From Thiohalomonas sp. (lineage in GTDB: Bacteria > Pseudomonadota > Gammaproteobacteria > GRL18), in contig JAIVER010000117.1 in the NCBI GenBank assembly GCA_023864145.1, positions 1 to 5,372 on the forward strand: a DNA stretch of 5,372 nt, in the 5' to 3' direction. Every line of letters starts with the position of its first letter. The first letter of the stretch is position 1. Below are positions 1-5,132 of the stretch, piece after piece. The notes beneath the pieces were generated by a model. That model was not told the origin of the DNA, searched no databases, and was given only the letters and a program-made list of their open reading frames with translations. Position numbers and translations under genes: made by a program.

Positions 1-2
1 TA

Positions 3-77
3 CCGAGCATTGGAAAATCATTAGATTCTCGAATTAATGATAATTTCCAAGTGTTCGATCCTGCATTTTCAAGTTGA
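3..77 (+). CDS. C-terminal end of an unidentified upstream gene (partial)
   Basis: One + strand frame is open from the window edge and ends in TGA at 75-77, giving 24 codons with the C-terminus QVFDPAFSS. The other two + frames close earlier (TAG at 22-24, TAA at 35-37). A good intrinsic terminator on the same strand begins 28 bases after the stop, which supports a real gene end here. The fragment is too short to assign a family, and it has no membrane segment or recognisable motif. It converges on rep, so the two genes probably share the terminator region. The assignment could be wrong if the true gene lies further left and this is untranslated DNA. Confidence 0.45.
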   Translation, partial: PSIGKSLDSRINDNFQVFDPAFSS

Positions 78-104
78 TTGGGTATATATCCTTAGTTTAA
101 AGTT

Positions 105-157
105 AAAGCCATTCCGTCACTGACATCTCGACAACATAAGGAATGGCTTTTTCTTTT
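105..157 (+). terminator. Intrinsic terminator between the upstream gene and rep
   Basis: AAAGCCATTCC at 105-115 pairs perfectly with GGAATGGCTTT at 140-150. The 11-bp stem closes a 24-nt loop and is followed by a T-rich run (148-157, interrupted by one C). The orientation fits termination of the + strand gene ending at 77. Read on the - strand, the same stem is followed by a weaker T-rich stretch (CTTTAACTTTAAAC), so it may also stop rep transcription. No better terminator lies between it and the rep stop codon. The long loop makes it less ideal than the terminator after rpmE. Confidence 0.7.
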
Positions 158-189
158 TCTGAACGCTTAGTGCTTAACACTGATACCTT

Positions 190-2223
190 CTAACCCAAAA
201 TATCCCGAATTCCTGCAATACTTGTTCGACCAAGCTCCTTACGCTCCTCTGCTTCAAGACGTTGCTTGCCTTGCAGCCACTCCAGATCTTCTTCGGGTAA
301 CTCATCTAAAAACCGACTGGGCACACAATCCACCATTTCACCATATTGTCTGCGTTTACTGGTCAAACTAAAGGTCAGCTCTTTTTGTGCCCGGGTAATA
401 CCCACATAGCATAAGCGACGTTCTTCCTCGATATTATCTTCTTCAATACTGGTGCGATGCGGCAGCAGTTCTTCTTCCATGCCGACGATATAAACATAGG
501 GGAATTCCAAACCTTTTGAGGCATGTATGGTCATCAGAGCCACCTGATCTCCTTCTGAGTCTTCTTCGTTGCGATCCATAATATCCAGTAAAATCATCTT
601 GGAGACCAGATCATCTAATGTACTTTCCGGCTCGTTGTCATGCAGACGTTTTAGCCATTCCACTAACTCATTGACATTCTCTATGCGTTTTTCTGCATGT
701 TTTTCATTATTACTGGTTTCAAACAGCCAGGTGTCATAATCAATATCAACAATCAGTTGTTCTACCGCCTTGATTGGATTGCCTTCATAGGCACTTTTTT
801 GCAAGCGCTGCATCCAGTTTGAAAATTCATTGAGTTTCTGTACGGTTTTTTCCGGTAAATATTCATTTAATGCAAGATGATCACAGCCAGCCAGTAGTCC
901 GGTATTCGACTGGCTGCAGTATTGACTGAGTTTTTCAATGGTGGCACTGCCGATTTGTCGTCGTGGAGTATTAATAATTCGTAGGAAGGCATTATCATCA
1001 GCAGGATTCACCAGGAGGCGCAAATAGGAGAGTATATCGCGCACTTCAATATAGGAGAAGAAGGACATTCCGCCGCTGAGGAAGTAGGGTACCTGTTGTT
1101 CTCTGAGTTGTTTTTCAAAGAGTCTTGACTGATGATTGCCGCGATAGAGGATAGCATAGTCACCATAGGACTTCTTATAACGAAAATGATGGGCAACTAA
1201 AGCTGAGATAACCCGTTCAGCTTCTTTGTGCTCATCGGCAACACGCATGATACGAATCGGTTCGCCATTGCCCAAATCGCTCCACAGTGCTTTTTCAAAT
1301 ACGTGAGGATTATTGGCAATCAGGGTATTGGCGGCTTTTAAAATAATTTTAGTTGAACGATAATTTTGCTCTAATTTAATAACTTTTAGTTGTGGAAAAT
1401 CTTTTTCCAGCAAAGGCAGATTTTCAGGCTTGGCACCACGCCAGCAGTAAATGGATTGATCATCATCAGCAACTACTGTTAATGAAGTGCGATCGCCTAC
1501 TAATAGCTTAACCAGTTGATATTGTATGGTATTGGTATCCTGATATTCATCAACCAGCAGATAGCGGATACGATTGCGCCATTTTTCTAGAATAGCGGGG
1601 TTTTGACTGAAAATAAGTACCGGCAACATGATTAAATCATCAAAATCAACGGCATTGTAGGTTCTCAAATGATGGTTATATTGTTCATAAACCTTAACGC
1701 TATAAATAAAGGCGGGATCAACAGAGCTTTGTTGTGTCAGCTGTTCCGGGGTAATACAATCATTTTTCCAATTGGATATCTGCTGGGCAATGCCTTCAAA
1801 GTATTCTTTAATGAATTCTTCGTCGGGTTGTGATGACGAGTTGACAGCAAGCTGACGCATGAGATCTTTAAGTAAAGCATGACTATCATGGGTATCAAAA
1901 ATGGAGAAGCCGCTTTTTAAGCCCACTAACTTTAACTCAGACTTGATAATATTTAGACCCAGCGTATGAAAGGTAGAGACTCTAAGAGCACGTGTTTGTG
2001 ATTTTGGAATAATTTGTGCCACCCGCTCTTTCATCTCACGTGCGGCCTTATTAGTAAAAGTGACCGATGCAATGGTATGCGCCTTGTGACCGCATTGCTG
2101 AATTAAATAGGCAATTTTATTAGTGATCACACGGGTTTTGCCGCTGCCGGCGCCGGCAAGGACAAGTAACGGGCTGTCAATGTGTTCTACAGCTTGTTGT
2201 TGGCGACGATTTAGATCAGGCAA
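190..2223 (-). CDS. rep: ATP-dependent DNA helicase Rep (UvrD/Rep family, SF1A)
   Basis: Rep is a cytosolic 3'-5' DNA translocase/helicase that works with the replicative helicase to remove proteins ahead of forks and helps restart stalled forks. The 677-residue product is about the length of E. coli Rep (673) and resembles it throughout. Visible motifs in order are a Q-motif (LNRRQQQAV, 4-12), Walker A AGAGSGKT (23-30, K29), motif Ia TFTNKAAREM (55-64), motif II DEYQDT (225-230), motif III DDDQSIYCWRGA (253-264), motif IV EQNYRST (285-291), motif V TIHASKGLEF (565-574) and motif VI VGITRAQ (607-613, R611). The region between motifs IV and V would hold the 2B subdomain. The start is a TTG: an in-frame TAG lies seven codons upstream, no ATG intervenes, a GGA sits 8 bases before it, and the N-terminus aligns with MRLNPGQQQAV of E. 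coli. The stop is TAG. Rep is preferred over UvrD or PcrA because of the N-terminus and the KNDCITPEQ and GNHQSRLFEKQL stretches. The gene is intact and divergent from trxA. Confidence 0.96.
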   Translation of the reverse strand: MPDLNRRQQQAVEHIDSPLLVLAGAGSGKTRVITNKIAYLIQQCGHKAHTIASVTFTNKAAREMKERVAQIIPKSQTRALRVSTFHTLGLNIIKSELKLVGLKSGFSIFDTHDSHALLKDLMRQLAVNSSSQPDEEFIKEYFEGIAQQISNWKNDCITPEQLTQQSSVDPAFIYSVKVYEQYNHHLRTYNAVDFDDLIMLPVLIFSQNPAILEKWRNRIRYLLVDEYQDTNTIQYQLVKLLVGDRTSLTVVADDDQSIYCWRGAKPENLPLLEKDFPQLKVIKLEQNYRSTKIILKAANTLIANNPHVFEKALWSDLGNGEPIRIMRVADEHKEAERVISALVAHHFRYKKSYGDYAILYRGNHQSRLFEKQLREQQVPYFLSGGMSFFSYIEVRDILSYLRLLVNPADDNAFLRIINTPRRQIGSATIEKLSQYCSQSNTGLLAGCDHLALNEYLPEKTVQKLNEFSNWMQRLQKSAYEGNPIKAVEQLIVDIDYDTWLFETSNNEKHAEKRIENVNELVEWLKRLHDNEPESTLDDLVSKMILLDIMDRNEEDSEGDQVALMTIHASKGLEFPYVYIVGMEEELLPHRTSIEEDNIEEERRLCYVGITRAQKELTFSLTSKRRQYGEMVDCVPSRFLDELPEEDLEWLQGKQRLEAEERKELGRTSIAGIRDILG

Positions 2224-2255
2224 TGTGATTTTCCAAAAGGACTAAAAAAACAGGT

Positions 2256-2287
2256 ATTTTAGCAAATTCTTCTGAGAAGAAGTTCAA
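2256..2287 (-). promoter_or_regulatory. Predicted rep promoter with extended -10 and a palindrome in the spacer
   Basis: On the - strand, TGCTAAAAT (complement of 2256-2264) is an extended -10 element with TAAAAT at 2256-2261. TTGAAC (complement of 2282-2287) is the best -35, but it sits 20 bp away, longer than the usual 16-18. The spacer is almost filled by the perfect 7-1-7 palindrome at 2267-2281. Transcription would start near 2249 and give a leader of about 25 nt. This is a sequence-only prediction. Confidence 0.45.
2267..2281. repeat. Perfect 15-bp palindrome in the rep promoter (operator candidate)
   Basis: TTCTTCT-G-AGAAGAA is a perfect inverted repeat with 7-bp arms and a single central base. 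After one mismatch on each side, two more complementary bases follow (AA and TT). It lies between the predicted -35 and -10 of rep. It could bind a dimeric regulator or be a chance palindrome. It does not match the LexA box consensus (CTGT-N8-ACAG). Confidence 0.45.
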
Positions 2288-2356
2288 TATAATGAAAAAT
2301 TAGCTATTATTTGCTTAAGGTGCTTGAATATTCTGACATGGAACTATATCCTTAGC

Positions 2357-2373
2357 TTGTGTGTGGAACACAA
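2357..2373. repeat. Inverted repeat TTGTGT-N5-ACACAA upstream of trxA
   Basis: Two perfect 6-bp arms (2357-2362 and 2368-2373) flank five bases. The element lies about 40 bp upstream of the predicted trxA -10, a place where activators often bind. It only loosely resembles a CRP site (TGTGA-N6-TCACA) and I do not call it one. Confidence 0.3.
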
Positions 2374-2391
2374 CTCATGTTTCAAGACGAG

Positions 2392-2403
2392 TTATCATGA
2401 TAA
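2392..2403. repeat. Perfect 12-bp palindrome overlapping the trxA -35 region
   Basis: TTATCATGATAA reads the same on both strands. Its left half, TTATCA, is also the best -35 candidate for trxA, so a protein bound here would compete with RNA polymerase. Two further GTGATAAAA copies follow at 2410-2418 and 2435-2443, 25 bp apart. The region is very AT-rich, so chance is a real alternative. Confidence 0.35.
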
Positions 2404-2419
2404 TTTTTTGTGATAAAAT
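2392..2419 (+). promoter_or_regulatory. Predicted trxA promoter (sigma70-type, extended -10)
   Basis: TGATAAAAT at 2411-2419 is an extended -10 (TG-N-TAAAAT) with the hexamer at 2414-2419. TTATCA at 2392-2397 matches four of six -35 positions at a 16-bp spacing. The expected start near 2426 gives a leader of about 50 nt to the TTG start. It would also place the GTG at 2435 only about 10 nt from the 5' end with no ribosome site. Confidence 0.5.
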
Positions 2420-2476
2420 GTTAGTTCTACTTTAGTGATAAAAAGTATACAAAAAGATAAATTTGGAGAATTTAAA

Positions 2477-2803
2477 TTGAGCGATAAGATCGTTTACGTA
2501 TCAGATGATACCTTTGATGAAGAAGTGCTTCAGGGTGTTTTACCAGTATTAGTTGATTTTTGGGCTGAATGGTGTGGGCCTTGTAAAATGATAGCGCCAA
2601 TTTTGGATGAGATCTCTGATGAGTATGAAGGGCGCTTAAAAGTCGCTAAATTAAACATTGATGATAATCCTAATACACCGCCTAAATTTGGTATCCGTGG
2701 GATCCCAACATTAATGATGTATAAAAATGGACAAGTAGAAGCCACTAAAGTGGGCGCTGTATCTAAATCACAGTTGACTGCTTTTATTGACTCTAATATC
2801 TAA
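2477..2803 (+). CDS. trxA: Thioredoxin 1
   Basis: Thioredoxin is the small cytosolic dithiol reductant, recharged by thioredoxin reductase, that supplies electrons to ribonucleotide reductase and other enzymes. The 108-residue product (E. coli 109 with Met) has the full fold signature: buried D27, the WCGPC active site with C33 and C36, and the cis-proline loop GIPT. I place the start at TTG 2477: GGAG at 2465-2468 lies 8 bases upstream, and translation from there gives [13 protein letters not shown], aligned with MSDKIIHLTDDSF of E. coli. A longer frame opens at GTG 2435 and would add 14 residues ([14 protein letters not shown]), but it has no ribosome site and no counterpart in the family. 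The gene is divergent from rep and 443 bases upstream of rho, as in the conserved trxA-rho pairing. I see no convincing terminator after it, so read-through into rho is possible. Confidence 0.96.
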   Translation: MSDKIVYVSDDTFDEEVLQGVLPVLVDFWAEWCGPCKMIAPILDEISDEYEGRLKVAKLNIDDNPNTPPKFGIRGIPTLMMYKNGQVEATKVGAVSKSQLTAFIDSNI

Positions 2804-2881
2804 TACAGATAATCAGGTAGAGTTAATAAATAACACCTCTTTCCTGAAATTGAGCTATGTTCAGTTCTTTTAAGCAAGGTC

Positions 2882-2910
2882 TGGACATAATCTTCCTTTT
2901 AAGGTATGAT
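2882..2910 (+). promoter_or_regulatory. Predicted main rho promoter
   Basis: TGGACA (2882-2887, five of six consensus bases) and TATGAT (2905-2910, five of six) are separated by exactly 17 bp. A GC-rich discriminator (CCGCC, 2911-2915) follows, a feature associated with growth-rate or stringent control. Transcription would start near 2917. It is the best promoter match in the window by eye. Confidence 0.65.
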
Positions 2911-3076
2911 CCGCCAAATTCTATTAAAGATACTCTTTAGTTTGATTGTATTCGTAACTTATCTCGCTCCTGTTTTGAACAATAGTTAGAGTTCCAAATA
3001 TTATCCATTCGTAATAAACCTCACAATATTTTATTACCCTGTCTTTAATATAATGTTAAAACAAATTTCTGATTAT

Positions 3077-3104
3077 TTGATAGCTCCCTTCTTTCGAATA
3101 AAAT
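3077..3104 (+). promoter_or_regulatory. Second, proximal rho promoter candidate
   Basis: TTGATA (3077-3082, five of six) and TAAAAT (3099-3104, five of six) have a 16-bp spacer. The start would fall near 3111, giving a leader of about 136 nt. Very AT-rich DNA produces such matches often, so this is weaker than the upstream site. The perfect TATAAT at 3049-3054 lies between the two. Confidence 0.35.
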
Positions 3105-3153
3105 GCTAAATTACAAGTTAGATAAATTACTTAAAATAGAAGTCTGAATTAAG

Positions 3154-3233
3154 AATTTAATTTATATTAATAAATAATTTTTCAAATCATATCAATTATC
3201 ATATCAATCAACCATCACAACTAATTACTAAAA
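3154..3233 (+). promoter_or_regulatory. G-free rut-like segment before rho (candidate autogenous Rho site)
   Basis: No G occurs in these 80 bases, whereas C is frequent in the second half. Between 3182 and 3216 eight TC or CC steps follow one another at roughly 4-7 base intervals, helped by an 11-base direct repeat ATCATATCAAT (3186-3196 and 3198-3208, 12-base period). Rho's primary RNA site binds pyrimidine-C steps in unstructured, G-poor RNA, so the composition fits. The rho ribosome site (TAAAGG, 3236-3241) follows directly, so Rho bound here could terminate early or block initiation. Autoregulation is inference. Confidence 0.5.
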
Positions 3234-3246
3234 GCTAAAGGTTAAA

Positions 3247-4503
3247 ATGAATCTCACCGAACTTAAGAAAAAACCCGCCTCTGAATTACTAGACACCGCC
3301 AAAGATCTCAAAATTGAGAATATCTCAAGAGCTAGAAAACAGGATGTTATTTTTTCAATCCTAAAAGCTCAGGCCAAAAGTGGTGAAGATATTTATGGTG
3401 ATGGTGTTTTGGAAATTCTTCAGGATGGCTTTGGTTTCTTACGATCGTCAGATTGTTCCTATCTTGCCGGACCAGACGATATTTATGTCTCGCCTAGTCA
3501 AATAAGACGCTTTGGTTTAAGAACAGGTGATACTGTTGCCGGTAAAATCAGACCACCTAAAGATGGTGAGCGTTACTTTGCTTTATTAAAAGTCAATCAA
3601 ATCAACTTTGATCAGCCAGAACATTCTCGTCATAAAGTTTTATTCGAAAATCTGACACCATTGTTTCCTAATGAACGTTTTACCATGCAGCAGGGTAACG
3701 GCAGTACTGAAGATTTTACGGCCAGGGTCATCGACCTGATGTCACCTACGGGTAAAGGACAACGTGGTTTGATTGTTGCACCGCCTAAAACCGGTAAGAC
3801 AATGATGCTGCAGAATATCGCACAATCTATTGCGGCTAATCATCCAGAGTGTTTTTTAATAGTTTTACTGATTGATGAGCGTCCGGAAGAAGTGACAGAA
3901 ATGGAACGTTCAGTAAAAGGTGAAGTAATATCTTCTACCTTTGATGAGCCTGCCAGTCGCCACGTTCAGGTCGCAGAAATGGTTATTGAAAAAGCTAAAC
4001 GTCTGGTTGAACATAAGAAAGATGTCGTCATTTTACTTGACTCAATCACCCGTCTTGCACGTGCTTATAATACTGTTATTCCTTCTTCAGGTAAGGTATT
4101 AACTGGTGGTGTGGATGCTAATGCATTACAACGTCCTAAGCGTTTTTTTGGTGCTGCACGTAATATTGAAGAGGGTGGGTCATTAACTATCCTGGCAACA
4201 GCATTGATTGACACGGGTTCAAAAATGGATGAAGTCATCTATGAAGAATTCAAAGGCACCGGTAATATGGAGTTACACCTGAGCCGTAAGCTTGCTGAAA
4301 AGCGTATCTACCCAGCGATTAATGTAAATCGCTCTGGTACGCGTAAAGAAGATCTTCTAATGAACCCTGAAGATTTACAAAAAGTCTGGATTTTGCGTAA
4401 AATTTTACATTCTATGGATGAAATCAGTGCTATGGAATTTATGCAGGACAAGATGAAAGATACTAAGTTGAACGAGCAGTTCTTTGCTTCAATGAATCGA
4501 TAA
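3247..4503 (+). CDS. rho: Transcription termination factor Rho
   Basis: Rho is a hexameric RNA-dependent ATPase that loads on untranslated C-rich RNA, translocates 5'-3' and releases RNA polymerase. The product has 418 residues (E. coli 419) and matches almost codon for codon in numbering. The N-terminal helical region (about 1-47) is followed by the RNA-binding cold-shock fold with DGFGFLR (60-66). The ATPase core has the P-loop PPKTGKT (179-185, K181 and K184), DERPEE (210-215), Walker B LLDS with D265, a Q-loop around [11 protein letters not shown], an R-loop KGTGN (336-340) and the arginine finger R366. P-loop position 182 is T where E. coli has A, a variant I recall from other bacteria. 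Residues known to contact bicyclomycin (K184, D210, R212, S266, K336, G337) are unchanged, so the sequence gives no sign of resistance. The ATG has TAAAGG five bases upstream. Expression is probably controlled through its long leader. The gene is intact. Confidence 0.98.
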   Translation: MNLTELKKKPASELLDTAKDLKIENISRARKQDVIFSILKAQAKSGEDIYGDGVLEILQDGFGFLRSSDCSYLAGPDDIYVSPSQIRRFGLRTGDTVAGKIRPPKDGERYFALLKVNQINFDQPEHSRHKVLFENLTPLFPNERFTMQQGNGSTEDFTARVIDLMSPTGKGQRGLIVAPPKTGKTMMLQNIAQSIAANHPECFLIVLLIDERPEEVTEMERSVKGEVISSTFDEPASRHVQVAEMVIEKAKRLVEHKKDVVILLDSITRLARAYNTVIPSSGKVLTGGVDANALQRPKRFFGAARNIEEGGSLTILATALIDTGSKMDEVIYEEFKGTGNMELHLSRKLAEKRIYPAINVNRSGTRKEDLLMNPEDLQKVWILRKILHSMDEISAMEFMQDKMKDTKLNEQFFASMNR

Positions 4504-4528
4504 TTTATAAAAAATAATAGTAGATCAT

Positions 4529-4567
4529 ACTGATTAAAATTTTTCTTGAAACATAAGGGAAATCAGT
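4529..4567 (+). promoter_or_regulatory. Possible hairpin masking the ribosome site of the small ORF
   Basis: ACTGATT (4529-4535) is perfectly complementary to AATCAGT (4561-4567), which includes the first two bases of the GTG start. Inside it, TTTCTT (4542-4547) can pair with the AAGGGA ribosome site (4555-4560) using two G-U pairs and a 7-nt loop. The fold would bury both signals. It lacks a T run, so it is not a terminator. Hand-folded only. Confidence 0.35.
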
Positions 4568-4688
4568 GTACGATCGCCCATTCCTAATAGGTGCGGTATT
4601 AATTTTTTTCTATTTTTTACTTTTTGCTTTTTTAAAGAGAAGAGAAAAACAATTGATGGCGGCATTTAAAGAATTTTATAAGGTTTAA
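4566..4688 (+). CDS. Small single-pass membrane protein, 40 residues, unknown function
   Basis: A GTG at 4566 with AAGGGA five bases upstream opens a 40-codon frame ending in TAA at 4686-4688. An in-frame TAA at 4554-4556 rules out a longer version. The product begins [15 protein letters not shown]. It has one hydrophobic segment (about residues 6-23, rich in F, L and I), then a positive cluster KRREK (24-28) and an amphipathic tail ending FKEFYKV. By the positive-inside rule the C-terminus would be cytosolic. The stop is four bases before the rpmE ATG and the rpmE ribosome site (AAGG, 4680-4683) lies inside its last codons, so translation of the two is probably coupled. I do not recognise a family. 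The layout of one helix plus a basic tail recalls small assembly subunits such as CcmD, but there is no sequence reason to name it. It could be a lineage-specific rho-rpmE neighbour or a coupling ORF. Confidence 0.6.
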   Translation: MYDRPFLIGAVLIFFYFLLFAFLKRREKQLMAAFKEFYKV

Positions 4689-4692
4689 TATT

Positions 4693-4902
4693 ATGCAAGC
4701 AGATATCCATCCAGAATATAAAGAAATCCAGGTTAATTGTAGTTGTGGTCACACCTTTACAACGGGCTCTACACTGAGCAAAGATGCATTATCTATTGAA
4801 GTTTGTTCAAAGTGTCATCCTTTTTACACGGGCAAGCAGAAGCTAGTTGATACTGCCGGACGTGTTGATAAGTTCCGTCAGAAGTATGGCATGAAGAAGT
4901 AA
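4693..4902 (+). CDS. rpmE: 50S ribosomal protein L31, zinc-binding (C+) form
   Basis: L31 is a small protein of the large ribosomal subunit that bridges to the 30S head. The 69-residue product (E. coli 70) has the family N-terminus DIHPEYKEI and the zinc ligands C16, C18, C38 and C41, followed by the conserved [20 protein letters not shown] block. The intact cysteines mark it as the zinc-containing type, not the cysteine-free paralogue made under zinc shortage. The ATG has AAGG nine bases upstream, inside the end of the small ORF. It is the last gene before a strong terminator, downstream of rho, and no clear promoter of its own is visible. Co-transcription with rho or an undetected promoter are both possible. 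Confidence 0.97.
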   Translation: MQADIHPEYKEIQVNCSCGHTFTTGSTLSKDALSIEVCSKCHPFYTGKQKLVDTAGRVDKFRQKYGMKK

Positions 4903-4906
4903 ATTT

Positions 4907-4945
4907 TACATAAAGAAAGAACGTAAAGAAAGCACGTAAAGAAAG
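4907..4945 (+). repeat. Three tandem 13-bp repeats in the rpmE 3' region
   Basis: The units TACATAAAGAAAG (4907-4919), AACGTAAAGAAAG (4920-4932) and CACGTAAAGAAAG (4933-4945) follow one another with no gap. The last ten bases (GTAAAGAAAG) are identical in units two and three and differ at one position in unit one. They start 4 bases after the rpmE stop, are purine-rich, and would be transcribed into the 3' untranslated RNA. No frame through them stays open. Confidence 0.75.
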
Positions 4946-4996
4946 CTATTAGGATTTTACCTCTGATTTTTTAATAAAGTCTGGAGATAAGTTCGG

Positions 4997-5032
4997 AAAA
5001 AAGCACTTTGGTTATCCAAAGTGCTTTTTTTT
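4997..5032. terminator. Strong intrinsic terminator after rpmE, probably bidirectional
   Basis: AAGCACTTTGG (5001-5011) pairs perfectly with CCAAAGTGCTT (5016-5026) around the 4-nt loop TTAT. An A-run before the stem (4997-5002) and eight Ts after it (5025-5032) extend the duplex to about 15 bp. Because As precede and Ts follow, it should work in both directions, ending the rho-rpmE transcript and any - strand transcript from the right-end reading frame. Confidence 0.93.
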
Positions 5033-5132
5033 GCCTGAATAAGGCAGTAGGCATTTAACCTAAAAAAATCAGTTAACCCTGCCAGCAAGCAACATTTAGC
5101 ATAAACAACCTAAAAGTCTGACTCATTATGTT

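Larger units (their letters stand above)
2804..3246 (+). other. Long AT-rich trxA-rho intergenic region and rho leader
   Basis: This 443-bp gap holds no convincing gene. Its contents are a weak hairpin after trxA (CTGAA 2844-2848 with TTCAG 2860-2864, 11-nt loop, then a short T-rich run), a good sigma70-type promoter (2882-2910), a perfect TATAAT at 3049-3054 lacking a clear -35, a second full promoter candidate (3077-3104), and a G-free, C-containing stretch before the rho ribosome site. From the first promoter the rho leader would be about 330 nt. In E. coli a long leader also precedes rho and mediates control by Rho itself. The E. coli leader peptide gene rhoL has no recognisable counterpart here. 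Confidence 0.6.

Noticed and set aside
1008..1196. 62-codon frame on the - strand
   Set aside because: It lies wholly inside rep in another frame, has low-complexity serine and isoleucine content and no ribosome site of note.
85..2355. TATATCCTTAG occurs at 85-95 and again at 2345-2355, flanking rep like a target-site duplication
   Set aside because: An 11-base match between two AT-rich positions is expected by chance in a window this long, and rep shows no mobile-element signs.
2530..2745. 71-codon - strand frame opposite trxA
   Set aside because: It is the antisense shadow of a highly conserved thioredoxin gene, whose codon constraints explain it.
2844..2870. Hairpin CTGAA/TTCAG with a T-rich tail after trxA as a terminator
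   Set aside because: Only 5 bp of stem around an 11-nt loop and an interrupted T run; too weak to call as a terminator.
2906..2989. 27-codon hydrophobic ORF in the rho leader (MIRQILLKILF...), a possible rhoL substitute
   Set aside because: Its ATG lies inside the -10 of the best rho promoter, so that promoter's transcript would not include it, and the AAGG before it is only one base away. It bears no resemblance to E. coli RhoL.
3781..3801. Threonine at Rho P-loop position 182 as a possible unusual or resistance change
   Set aside because: I recall threonine at this position in other bacterial Rho proteins, and the catalytic lysines and bicyclomycin contacts are intact.
4907..4945. CRISPR-like repeat array after rpmE
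   Set aside because: The units are 13 bp, directly abutting and without spacers, so they are a simple tandem repeat.
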